In this document: positions 52,693 through 63,591 of the stretch, in pieces
Position numbering within the stretch: the first letter of the stretch is position 1
Layout: the number at the start of each line of letters is the position of its first letter
Assembly (NCBI GenBank): GCA_964476155.1
Contig: CAYYYS010000007.1
Coordinates: 1-64,000, forward strand
DNA: 64,000 bases
Source: JAHIYU01 sp964476155
Lineage (GTDB): Bacteria; Krumholzibacteriota; Krumholzibacteriia; LZORAL124-64-63
Reading direction: 5' to 3'
Translations under genes and position numbers: made by a program
The notes under the pieces: model-generated
Database searches by the model: none
Told to the model about the DNA's origin: nothing
The model's input: the letters and a program-made list of their open reading frames with translations, nothing else

Positions 52693-53337
52693 ATGCTCGT
52701 TTTGAAGCGAATTGTTCTGCTGACCGTGCTGGCCCTGGCCATCGCCACCTGGGGATGCGCACCGTGTAACGATTACAAGGAGCTTCTCGCCGCTCGTGAT
52801 GTGTCGATCGTGGAACTTCAGGCCCAGATCGCTGAGCGTGAAGCGGCGATCGCTGAAGGACACCAACTTGCCGGCGAACTGCGCGAGCAGATCTCCCAGG
52901 TGGAGGCCGAGAAGGCCGTGCTCGTGGAGCAACTGGGCGAGATCGTCACGGTCACCATTCCCGACGAGGTCATGTTCGCCTCGGGACAGACCATGATCCT
53001 CGAGACCATGGTGCCTATCCTCGAAGCCTTGCGTGACGCCATCGTCGAGTATCCCGAGTGGGACATCCACGTGGAAGGATACACGGATGACCAGAAGATC
53101 TGGGAGGACTTCCACGAAGTCTGGCCCACCAACTGGGAGCTCGGCGCCGCCCGAGCCGCCGCCGTCACGCGCTATATGACCAACTGGCTGGACATGGACG
53201 CCACCCGCTTTGCCGTGGTGAGCTACGGTCCGTTCCATCCGGTCGGTGACAACGAGACGGTCGAGGGCCGCGAGCAGAACCGCTTCGTGCGGATCGTGCT
53301 GCACAAGCCCGAACGTCTGTGGGCGCGTAACCAGTAA
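52693..53337 (+). CDS. OmpA-family peptidoglycan-associated protein
   Basis: 214 residues. A hydrophobic N-terminus ends at TWGC (a poor lipobox, so lipid attachment at Cys22 is uncertain). A coiled coil follows (about 35-85, heptads in VELQAQIAEREAAIAEGHQL). The C-terminal OmpA domain (about 88-205) has HVEGYTDD, NWELGAARAAAVTRYM and EGREQNRFVRIVL, the peptidoglycan (diaminopimelate) binding elements. The unusual WEDFHEVWPT insert lies between. It likely anchors outer membrane to cell wall. The 177-base gap upstream holds a 7-bp stem (52576-52582 with 52598-52604) but nothing else recognised. Confidence 0.82.
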   Translation: MLVLKRIVLLTVLALAIATWGCAPCNDYKELLAARDVSIVELQAQIAEREAAIAEGHQLAGELREQISQVEAEKAVLVEQLGEIVTVTIPDEVMFASGQTMILETMVPILEALRDAIVEYPEWDIHVEGYTDDQKIWEDFHEVWPTNWELGAARAAAVTRYMTNWLDMDATRFAVVSYGPFHPVGDNETVEGREQNRFVRIVLHKPERLWARNQ

Positions 53338-53355
53338 CGCCCATTAGCCGCATAC

Positions 53356-53389
53356 GAAACGGGCCGCTCCAATCGGAGCGGCCCGTTTC
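53356..53389. terminator. Bidirectional terminator
   Basis: A perfect 15-bp stem (GAAACGGGCCGCTCC and its complement) with the loop AATC separates the OmpA-like gene from the convergent cysteine desulfurase gene. Confidence 0.85.
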
Positions 53390-53407
53390 GCTTGTCCTGA
53401 TGTCGGT

Positions 53408-54577
53408 CTACCTCGCGAACGCCTCTTGCGTCAGGCTTTGCATGGCCACGAGAACCCGGTCGATGTCCGATTCCTGATTCATTGGCCCGATGCTGAAGCG
53501 CACCGTACCCAGCGGCGCTGTGCCGATGCCCTCGTGGCACAGCGGGGCGCACTGGAGGCCCGTGCGGGTGATGATGTCGTAGTCGATGTCCAGGCGCATG
53601 CCGATTTCCTCGGGATTCATGCCCGCGAGGGTGACGCTGATCACCGAGGTGTGGCGCTCGTCGGCCGGGGCGCCGTGCATCGTCAGGCCGGGCATCTCAG
53701 CGAGGCCGGCGCACAGCTTGTGCGAGAGTTCGATCTCGTGAGCCACGATCTTGTCCATGCCCTGATCTTGGATCCAATGGAGTCCGGCGCGCAGGCCGGC
53801 GATACCCAGGGTGTTGAGGGTGCCCGCCTCGAGACGGTACGGGTACTGTTCGAGATGGGTGAGCTGGGCCGACTTCACACCGGTGCCGCCCCATTTGTAA
53901 CTGACGGGTTCCACGTCGGGGCCGACAACGACGCCGCCGATGCCGACGGGGCCGAGCAGGGACTTGTGGCCCGTGAAGGCCACCATGTCGATGTTCATGT
54001 CCGTCATGTCGATGGGGACGCAACCGGCGGTCTGGGCGGCGTCCACGGCGAAGAGCACGCCTCGCTCGTGGCAGATTGCGCCAATGGCGGCGATGTCCTG
54101 CACCGTGCCGATCACGTTGGAGCCATGGTTGACGATGACCAGACGGGTCTCGGGCCTGATGCGCGCGGCGATTTCGTCGGGATCGACAAAGCCGTCACCA
54201 TCGAATGGCGTGAGATCGAAGCTGATGATGTCCCGGTTCGCCAGTTCGTGAAGGGGGCGCAGCACGGAGTTGTGCTCGATCCGGGTCGAAATCACGTGAT
54301 CGCCGGGCTGGACGACGCCCTGGATGATCGTGTTGAGACTGTCGGTGGCGTTCGACGTGAAGATCAGCCGATTGTAGTCGGGCGAGGGGTTGCCGAAGAA
54401 GGCGTTGAGGTCCTTACGCGTCTCGTCCAGAATCGACCCGGCCTCGACCGCGGCATCCGCACCGGATCGACCCGGATTGACGCCGTGTCGGCGGTAAAAA
54501 TCGTCCATGGCCACATAGACGCATTCGGGCTTGGGGAATGACGTCGCACCATTGTCGAGATATGCCATCTCAGCCAC
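53408..54577 (-). CDS. Class V aminotransferase, cysteine desulfurase-like (EF2568 subfamily)
   Basis: 389 residues, PLP enzyme. AYLDNGATSFPKPE, NPGRSGADAA, IFTSNATDSLN, VDAAQTAGCVPID and FTGHKSLLGP (PLP lysine) fit the NifS/SufS superfamily. RTGLQCAPLCHEG supplies the catalytic cysteine region. The exact RTGL.CAPL.H form belongs to the EF2568-type branch linked in some genomes to sulfur or selenium donation. GTG at 54577 with GGAGG six bases upstream; ATG at 54568 is an alternative. No Suf, Isc or selenium gene is near, so its acceptor is unknown. Confidence 0.85.
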   Translation of the reverse strand: MAEMAYLDNGATSFPKPECVYVAMDDFYRRHGVNPGRSGADAAVEAGSILDETRKDLNAFFGNPSPDYNRLIFTSNATDSLNTIIQGVVQPGDHVISTRIEHNSVLRPLHELANRDIISFDLTPFDGDGFVDPDEIAARIRPETRLVIVNHGSNVIGTVQDIAAIGAICHERGVLFAVDAAQTAGCVPIDMTDMNIDMVAFTGHKSLLGPVGIGGVVVGPDVEPVSYKWGGTGVKSAQLTHLEQYPYRLEAGTLNTLGIAGLRAGLHWIQDQGMDKIVAHEIELSHKLCAGLAEMPGLTMHGAPADERHTSVISVTLAGMNPEEIGMRLDIDYDIITRTGLQCAPLCHEGIGTAPLGTVRFSIGPMNQESDIDRVLVAMQSLTQEAFAR

Positions 54578-54701
54578 AATCCGCCTCCAAAAAGCTCTTG
54601 TTTTTACAACCGTTCGGGGACGACATCTAACATGGTATGTGGATCCCGTCCGGGCAAGCTGGAGAGCGGGCATTGCCCATCGGGACCGAACGTGTTATCC
54701 A

Positions 54702-54735
54702 TGGGGGTCGGCGATGAACGGGTCGCCGACCCCCA
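54702..54735 (+). promoter_or_regulatory. Hairpin in the leader of the cyclophilin gene
   Basis: TGGGGGTCGGCGA pairs with TCGCCGACCCCCA (13 bp) 22 bases before the start at 54758. The short distance to the ribosome site suggests a mRNA-stability or translation-control element. There is no T run. Confidence 0.35.
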
Positions 54736-54757
54736 ATTACGCGAAAGGAAACCAGAG

Positions 54758-55468
54758 ATGCCCAGGATCTTGATTGTATTGACAGCGCTGCTAACCCTCA
54801 CGGCCGGGATCGCCGGCGCCGACGATACCTATGTGCGCTTGACCACGGACGAAGGCGAGATTCTTCTGGCGATGAAGTCGGACCTGGCGCCCAACCACGT
54901 TGCCAACTTCGTTCATCTCTGTGCGACGGGGTTCTACGACCGGACGTCATTCCACCGCGTGATTCCCGGATTCATGATTCAGGGCGGCGATCCCAACTCC
55001 AAGGACGAGGATCGCAGCAATGACGGCATGGGTGGTCCGACCTGGGCGGACGTGCTGACGGCCGAGGAAGCGGCGAAGATCGCCGAGGTCAGCGATCTTC
55101 TTGCGCGCAAGGGCTACGCTGGTTTCAGTGATCAGGCCCAGATCCGCGCCGAGTTCAACAGCGGCCATCACACGCGCGGCACCTTGTCCATGGCGCGGTC
55201 CCAGAGCCCGGATTCCGGCGGTAGCCAGTTCTTTATCTGCGTGGCGGACACGCCGCACCTCAATGGAAAATATACCGTGTTCGGACAGGTCGTCCTGGGT
55301 CTGGACGTGGTCGACGTCATCGTGGCGGCCGATCGTGACCGCGGCGACAACCCGTTACAGGCCATCCGCATCCTGAAGGCCGACGTGATCGAGGGTGTCG
55401 AGGGCCTGAGCGACGAAGAGCGCGTGGCGCTCGAAGACGCCACCGCCGTTCCGACCTCGCTGGAGTAG
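54758..55468 (+). CDS. Exported cyclophilin-type peptidyl-prolyl isomerase with an insert
   Basis: 236 residues, with a signal peptide ending near AGIAGA-DD. ILLAMKSDLAPNHVANFVHL, FHRVIPGFMIQGGDPNS (the catalytic Arg) and GSQFFICVADTPHLNGKYTVFG are typical. Between GMGGPTW and HHTRGTLSMA is an extra helical stretch of about 40 residues (VLTAEEAAKIAEVSDLLARK...), not seen in standard cyclophilins. A C-terminal tail of about 30 acidic residues is added. Probably a periplasmic foldase. Nine bases before uvrA, so they may be co-transcribed. Confidence 0.88.
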   Translation: MPRILIVLTALLTLTAGIAGADDTYVRLTTDEGEILLAMKSDLAPNHVANFVHLCATGFYDRTSFHRVIPGFMIQGGDPNSKDEDRSNDGMGGPTWADVLTAEEAAKIAEVSDLLARKGYAGFSDQAQIRAEFNSGHHTRGTLSMARSQSPDSGGSQFFICVADTPHLNGKYTVFGQVVLGLDVVDVIVAADRDRGDNPLQAIRILKADVIEGVEGLSDEERVALEDATAVPTSLE

Positions 55469-55476
55469 ACACGATC

Positions 55477-58344
<2,868 letters not shown>

Positions 58345-58419
58345 ATTTGGCAACGCCGAACAGCTCCATATCACCCGACCGCCCGGCGATGGCCGGTCAT
58401 CCCCGACGAGGAGCCGGAA

Positions 58420-59604
58420 TTGAGCCAAACCGAGTCCCAAGCCCTGAGGCGAACACCTCTGACCGACTGGCATCGCGACAACGGTGGCCGCATGGTCCCG
58501 TTTGCGGGTTTCGAGATGCCCGTGCAGTACGAGGGCCTGCAGGTCGAGCATGCCGCCGTGCGTGACGGTGTCGGCCTTTTCGACATCACGCACATGGGTG
58601 AGATCTACGTTCGCGGCGACGGCGCCGAAGCCTGGCTGGATGGACTGACCACCAATCGGGTCATCGGCCTGGCGATCGGCAAGGTACTCTACACCGCCAT
58701 GTGCGCGACCGATGGCGGCGTCCTGGACGACATGCTCATCTACCATCTGGCCGACGCCGATTGGCTGGTGGTGTGCAATGCCGCCAACCACGAGAAGATC
58801 GCCGGTTGGCTTGCCGAACGCGTTGCCGACGCGCCGGATGTCGCGCTGGACGATGCCAGCGACCGCACCGCCATGATCGCCGTACAGGGCCCCGCCGCTC
58901 TCGAACTCATGCACAGACTCGCGGCGTTGGCCGGTACTCTCGATACTCTTGACACGCTGGAATTCTATACGGCCTATGTTCTCGAGCGACCGACCGGAGA
59001 CTGGATCGTTTCGCGCACCGGCTACACGGGCGAGCGCGGCTACGAACTCTATATCCCCTGGGATGATGCGCTTCCCCTCTGGGAAGAGTTGCTCGCCGCC
59101 GGTGGCGATCTGAATGTGAAGCCCATCGGCCTGGCGGCTCGTGATACCCTGCGTTTCGAAATGGGATACTGTCTATACGGTCACGAGCTCAGCGCCGACT
59201 GGACGCCGCTGGAAGCCGGCATCGGCTGGGCGATCCGCATGAAGAAGCGCGACTTCGTCGGCGCCGACGCCTTGCGAAGCCAAAAGGCCGACGGCGTCCC
59301 GCGACGTATCGCCGGCCTGGAAATCCGAGCGCTGTCGCTGGACGGCAAACCGCGCCCCGCGCCCATTGCCCGGCAGGAGACGCCCGTCTTCGCGGGCGAT
59401 CGCCAGGTGGGGCTGGTAACCAGCGGCACCAAGAGTCCGACCCTGAACAAGTCCCTCGCCCTGGCCCTGTTGGCTGTCGACCGGGGCGAAGGCGAACTCG
59501 CAGTGGAGATCCGCGGCAAACGCTATCCGGCCGTCGCGGCCTCCGTTCCATTCCTGGCGCCGCGGGTCAAGGGCGACCCTCGCGCCGAACGAGACCTGAC
59601 CTGA
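58420..59604 (+). CDS. gcvT: Aminomethyltransferase, glycine cleavage T protein (GcvT)
   Basis: 394 residues. PLTDWHRDNGGRMVPFAGFEMPVQY, FDITHMGEIYVRG, RTGYTGERGYELY, LAARDTLRFEMGYCLYGHEL and a C-terminal barrel with VTSGTKSPTLNKSLAL define it. It moves the methylene from aminomethyl-GcvH to tetrahydrofolate. TTG at 58420 behind GAGGAG. First gene of a gcvT-H-PA-PB run. Confidence 0.96.
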   Translation: MSQTESQALRRTPLTDWHRDNGGRMVPFAGFEMPVQYEGLQVEHAAVRDGVGLFDITHMGEIYVRGDGAEAWLDGLTTNRVIGLAIGKVLYTAMCATDGGVLDDMLIYHLADADWLVVCNAANHEKIAGWLAERVADAPDVALDDASDRTAMIAVQGPAALELMHRLAALAGTLDTLDTLEFYTAYVLERPTGDWIVSRTGYTGERGYELYIPWDDALPLWEELLAAGGDLNVKPIGLAARDTLRFEMGYCLYGHELSADWTPLEAGIGWAIRMKKRDFVGADALRSQKADGVPRRIAGLEIRALSLDGKPRPAPIARQETPVFAGDRQVGLVTSGTKSPTLNKSLALALLAVDRGEGELAVEIRGKRYPAVAASVPFLAPRVKGDPRAERDLT

Positions 59605-59622
59605 TCCCGAGGAGGCACGTTC

Positions 59623-60000
59623 ATGTCGAGTGACGATCGTATCTACACGAAGGAACACGAGTGGGTGATGGTCGAGGGGAACACCGCCACCATCGGCGTC
59701 TCCGAGTACGCCGCTGCCGAACTGGGCGATGTCGTATTCCTGGAACTGCCCGAGCCCGGTGCCCAGATGGGCCAGGGAGATGTCGTCGGCACCATCGAGA
59801 CGGTGAAATCGGTGGAGGATCTCTATGCGCCCCTGACCGGCGAGGTTGTCGAGATCAACGAGGCCATCCTCGATGAGCCCGAACTCGTGAACAACTCGCC
59901 CATGGACGACGGCTGGCTCTTCAGGATGCAGATGGCCGATTCGTCCGAGATCGACCAGTTGCTCTCGGCCGCCGACTACGACGCCTTGGTCGGAGGCTGA
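59623..60000 (+). CDS. gcvH: Glycine cleavage H protein (GcvH)
   Basis: 125 residues. Lipoylated at Lys62 in IETVKSVEDLYAP. EHEWV near the N-terminus and NNSPMDDGWLFRMQM near the C-terminus are conserved. It shuttles the aminomethyl group between P, T and L proteins. AGGAGG site precedes the ATG, 18 bases after gcvT. Confidence 0.97.
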   Translation: MSSDDRIYTKEHEWVMVEGNTATIGVSEYAAAELGDVVFLELPEPGAQMGQGDVVGTIETVKSVEDLYAPLTGEVVEINEAILDEPELVNNSPMDDGWLFRMQMADSSEIDQLLSAADYDALVGG

Positions 60001-60007
60001 GACGCTC

Positions 60008-61369
60008 ATGCCCTACACCCCGCACACGGATGAAGACATCCGCGAGATGCTCGATACGCTTGGACTGCAGGATGTCGACGATCTTTTCGCGTCGATTCCC
60101 GCCGAGGTGCGCCGCGACGCCGGCCTGGACCTGCCCGACTCCCTGGCGGAGGAGGAGGTCTGGCGAGTGATGAGTACCCTGGCGGGCATGAACACGGGAC
60201 AGGACGAACTGGTCTCGTTCATGGGCGGCGGTGTCTACGACACCTACATCCCCGCGGCCGTGGACGCCCTGAGCGGGCGCAGCGAATTCCTCACCGCCTA
60301 CACGCCCTATCAGGCGGAGGTGTCCCAGGGCACGCTGCAGGTCATCTACGAATGGCAGACCTTCGTCACCAGGATGACCGGCCTGCCCGTGGCCAACGCC
60401 AGCATGTACGACGGGGCCTCGGCCCTGGTCGAGGCGATCCTCATGGCCGTGTCCAAGACCCGACGCAAGCGTGTCGTGTTGCCGGAAACCCTCAACCCGC
60501 GGTATCGCCGCGTGGTCGAGACCCATTTGCTGGGCGAGGGCATCGAGATCGTCACTGCGCCGCGGGATGCGAGCGGTGCCACAGACACGGCGGCCCTGGC
60601 CGGCCTGGTCGACGAGACCATCGGTGCGGTCGTGGTGCAGACACCCAACTACCTGGGCCGACTCGAGCCGACCGACGCGCTGTCCGCGTCGTTGGGCGAG
60701 AGTGGTGCCCTGCTGATCGCGGTGGTCAATCCCGTTTCCCTGTCGCTGGTCAAACCGCCGGCCGCCTACGGCGCGTCCATCGCGGTGGGCGAGGCCCAAC
60801 CTTTCGGCATCCCCTGCGGCTGGGGCGGTCCCTTGCTGGGCTTCCTGTCCTGCGCCGATGCCCTGAAGCGCACGATCCCCGGTCGGGTGGTCGGGCGTAC
60901 CGTCGACAGCAAGGGGCGCAACGGCTATGTGCTGACCCTGCAGACGCGCGAGCAGCATATCCGGCGCGAGCGGGCCACATCCAATATCTGCAGCAACCAG
61001 GGTCTGAACATGACGCGCGCCACGATCACGCTTGCCCTGCTCGGGCGCGCGGGATACCTGGCTCTGGGTGAGGCGAACCGCGTGCGCGGCGAGGCCCTGC
61101 GGACGGTGCTCGGCCGCATCGACGGCGTGAGTTTCCCCTGTGACGGTCCCTTCTTCAACGAACTGGTCGTGCGGCTGCCCGGATCCGCCCGCGCCTTCGG
61201 TGACTTTGCCCGCGATCGGGGCGTGCTGGCCGGCATACCGCTGGACGGATTCGCGGCGTGTGGCGAGGGCGACCTGCTGGTTGCGGTGACCGAACGACGA
61301 ACGGCCGACGAGATCGAGACCTACGGCAACCTGGTTCGCGACTTCCTGGAGGCGCAGGCCGATGACTGA
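60008..61369 (+). CDS. gcvPA: Glycine dehydrogenase (decarboxylating) subunit 1 (GcvPA)
   Basis: 453 residues, the N-terminal half of a split P protein. YTPHTDEDIREML, FMGGGVYDTYIPAAVDAL, TAYTPYQAEVSQGTLQ, MYDGASAL, QPFGIPCGWGGPLLGF and TSNICSNQGLN are diagnostic. It forms an alpha2beta2 enzyme with GcvPB, which carries the PLP lysine. It starts 7 bases after gcvH and overlaps gcvPB. Confidence 0.96.
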   Translation: MPYTPHTDEDIREMLDTLGLQDVDDLFASIPAEVRRDAGLDLPDSLAEEEVWRVMSTLAGMNTGQDELVSFMGGGVYDTYIPAAVDALSGRSEFLTAYTPYQAEVSQGTLQVIYEWQTFVTRMTGLPVANASMYDGASALVEAILMAVSKTRRKRVVLPETLNPRYRRVVETHLLGEGIEIVTAPRDASGATDTAALAGLVDETIGAVVVQTPNYLGRLEPTDALSASLGESGALLIAVVNPVSLSLVKPPAAYGASIAVGEAQPFGIPCGWGGPLLGFLSCADALKRTIPGRVVGRTVDSKGRNGYVLTLQTREQHIRRERATSNICSNQGLNMTRATITLALLGRAGYLALGEANRVRGEALRTVLGRIDGVSFPCDGPFFNELVVRLPGSARAFGDFARDRGVLAGIPLDGFAACGEGDLLVAVTERRTADEIETYGNLVRDFLEAQADD

Positions 61370-62867
61370 CGTCAACAAGTGCAACGAGTGTGGACGCTGG
61401 GGCGCCACCCTGCAGGACAACCTCTTCAACAAGGGGCGGTCGGGACGCCGTGGCGTCATGCCGCCGGTCTGGCGCGGCGACGACGTGGACGCGGATCTGC
61501 CTGCGGATCTGCAGCGCGACGAGACCTGCGATTTGCCGTCGGTGTCGGAGCAGGATGTCATGCGGCATTACACACAGCTCTCGGTCCTCAACCATCATAT
61601 CGAGCGCGGCCTGTATCCCCTGGGCAGCTGCACCATGAAGTACAACCCGCGGATCAACGAACGCGTGGCGGCCCTGCCCGGTTTCACGACCCTCCATCCG
61701 GAGCAGGACGAAGCCGACATCCAGGGGTTGCTCTGCGCTCTCAAGTTGCTCCAGGACGCCTTGTGCGAGATCACGGGCTTCGCCGCCTGCAGTCTGCAGC
61801 CCGCTGCCGGCGCCCACGGCGAATTCCTGGGCATGCTGGCCATCCGCGCTTTCCACCTGGCCAACGGCGACGCCGACCGCATGGACGTGCTCATACCCGA
61901 CTCGGCCCACGGCACCAACCCGGCCTCGGTGGTGATGGCCGGCATGAAGCCCGTCACCATCGCATCGAAGTCGGACGGGCGTCTGGACCTGGGCGTCCTG
62001 CGCGAGGCCGTCGGGCCGACCACCGCGGGCATCATGATCACCAATCCCAATACTCTGGGGCTCTTCGAGACGGACATCATCGAAGTGGCGCGGGTCGTCC
62101 ACGAGGCCGGCGGGCGACTGTACATGGACGGCGCCAACATGAACGCCATCATGGGCAAGGCCAAGCCGGCGCAAATGGGTTTCGACGTGGTCCATCTCAA
62201 TCTGCACAAGACCTTCTCCACGCCCCACGGCGGCGGCGGTCCGGGCGCGGGCCCCATCTGCGTCACTGCGGAACTGGCGCCCTTTCTGCCCGGCCCGGAG
62301 ATAGTCCAGACCAATGGCGTCTACGGGTTGCGTCACGACGAGACCGGCGCGCGTCCGAGTATCCACGCCTTCCACGGCAACATCGGCGTATGTCTGCGGG
62401 CCCTGGCCTACATCCTGCGGCTCGGCGGCGATGGTTTGACCCGCGTCTCCGAACGGGCGGTGCTCAACGCCAACTATCTGCGCAAGCAATTGGCGGACGT
62501 GCTGCATGTGGAGCACGCCGAGGGGTGTCTGCACGAGTTTGTCGCCACCGGCAAGGACTGGAAGAAGCGCTTCGGTGTGCGCACCCTGGACGTCGCCAAA
62601 CGACTGCTCGACTACGGCGTGCACGCCCCCACGATCTACTTCCCGCTGATCGTGGAGGAGGCGTTGATGATCGAACCCACCGAAACCGAATCGCGGGAGA
62701 CCCTGGACGCCTTCGTAACCATCATGCGCGAAATCCGTCGCGAGGCCGAGGAGGAGCCCGAGCTCCTGCACGAGGCCCCGCTGGTTACACCCGTGTCCCG
62801 GCTGGACGAGGCCGGCGCGGCCCGCAAGCCCGACTTGCGCTGGCTCGGGCCCTGCAACTGCGAGTAG
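61362..62867 (+). CDS. gcvPB: Glycine dehydrogenase (decarboxylating) subunit 2 (GcvPB)
   Basis: 501 residues. The PLP lysine is Lys283 in HLNLHKTFSTPHGGGGPGAG. LGSCTMKYNPRIN, QPAAGAHGEFLGM, DSAHGTNPASV and HAPTIYFPLIVEEALMIEPT match subunit 2. ATG at 61362 overlaps the gcvPA end by eight bases. An N-terminal stretch of about 25 residues (KCNECGRWGATLQ) adds an extra Cys pair, CNEC, not usual in GcvPB. Confidence 0.96.
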   Translation: MTDVNKCNECGRWGATLQDNLFNKGRSGRRGVMPPVWRGDDVDADLPADLQRDETCDLPSVSEQDVMRHYTQLSVLNHHIERGLYPLGSCTMKYNPRINERVAALPGFTTLHPEQDEADIQGLLCALKLLQDALCEITGFAACSLQPAAGAHGEFLGMLAIRAFHLANGDADRMDVLIPDSAHGTNPASVVMAGMKPVTIASKSDGRLDLGVLREAVGPTTAGIMITNPNTLGLFETDIIEVARVVHEAGGRLYMDGANMNAIMGKAKPAQMGFDVVHLNLHKTFSTPHGGGGPGAGPICVTAELAPFLPGPEIVQTNGVYGLRHDETGARPSIHAFHGNIGVCLRALAYILRLGGDGLTRVSERAVLNANYLRKQLADVLHVEHAEGCLHEFVATGKDWKKRFGVRTLDVAKRLLDYGVHAPTIYFPLIVEEALMIEPTETESRETLDAFVTIMREIRREAEEEPELLHEAPLVTPVSRLDEAGAARKPDLRWLGPCNCE

Positions 62868-62870
62868 ATC

Positions 62871-63590
62871 GTGCGTCTACGCGTCATTCGGGACGGGGAC
62901 CGCAGCGGCGCCGGGAACATGGCGGCGGACACTCGTCTGCTCGAGGCGTGGCGCCCCGGCGATGATCCCGTGCTGCGCCTCTACCGCTGGTCGCCGCCGG
63001 CGGTCAGTTACGGCTACCACCAGCAGGAAACCGATTTCGATACCGCGGCCATCGCCGAGCTCGGCTACGGTCTGGTGCGCCGGCCCACCGGTGGACGTGC
63101 CATTCTGCACAGCGACGAACTCACATACGCGGTGATCGGTGGGTCGCGGGGGACCGTCTTTGGCGACACCCTGCACACGGCCTATACCTCGATCAATGAC
63201 GCGCTACTGCTTTTCCTGCGGAAGCTGGGCTTGTCGCCCGACGTTTCGGGAGGCGAGTCCCTGGCGCAGGCCCGGAGCGCGGTCTGCTTCCAGTCGGCCG
63301 GCCGCCACGAGATCACCGTCGCGGGCCGCAAGCTGGTGGGCTCGGCCCAGCGACGTCTGGCCGACGCTTTCCTGCAGCACGGCTCGATCCTCACCGGGGT
63401 GGGGCACGCGGATCTGCTGGCCTGTCTGCAGGGGGATCGTGGCGGGGCGCTGGCGCGGGCTCGTCTTCTGGAAGCCACAACGCATCTCGGCCAGTTACTT
63501 GAACGGACTCTCACCGAGTCGGACATGACGGCCCTGGAAGACGCCCTGATCGACGCCTTCACCGAAACCTACCGCTGCGAAATCATCTGA
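62871..63590 (+). CDS. Lipoate/octanoate transferase, LplA/LipM family (biotin/lipoate ligase fold)
   Basis: 239 residues. RRPTGGRAILHSDELTYAVI and GRKLVGSAQRRLADAFLQHGSI are the signature pair. The preceding SAVCFQSAGRHEI puts a Cys where LipM octanoyltransferases have their acyl-thioester cysteine, so octanoyl transfer is favoured over ATP-dependent ligation. It likely lipoylates the GcvH encoded just upstream. GTG at 62871, 3 bases after gcvPB. lipA is not in the window. Confidence 0.83.
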   Translation: MRLRVIRDGDRSGAGNMAADTRLLEAWRPGDDPVLRLYRWSPPAVSYGYHQQETDFDTAAIAELGYGLVRRPTGGRAILHSDELTYAVIGGSRGTVFGDTLHTAYTSINDALLLFLRKLGLSPDVSGGESLAQARSAVCFQSAGRHEITVAGRKLVGSAQRRLADAFLQHGSILTGVGHADLLACLQGDRGGALARARLLEATTHLGQLLERTLTESDMTALEDALIDAFTETYRCEII

Positions 63591-63591
63591 A

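Noticed and set aside
59921..62771. Very long antisense and offset open frames (over 500 codons) across the gcv genes
   Set aside because: Compositional shadows of gcvPA and gcvPB: low-complexity Arg/Gly/His-rich translations without family motifs or ribosome sites.
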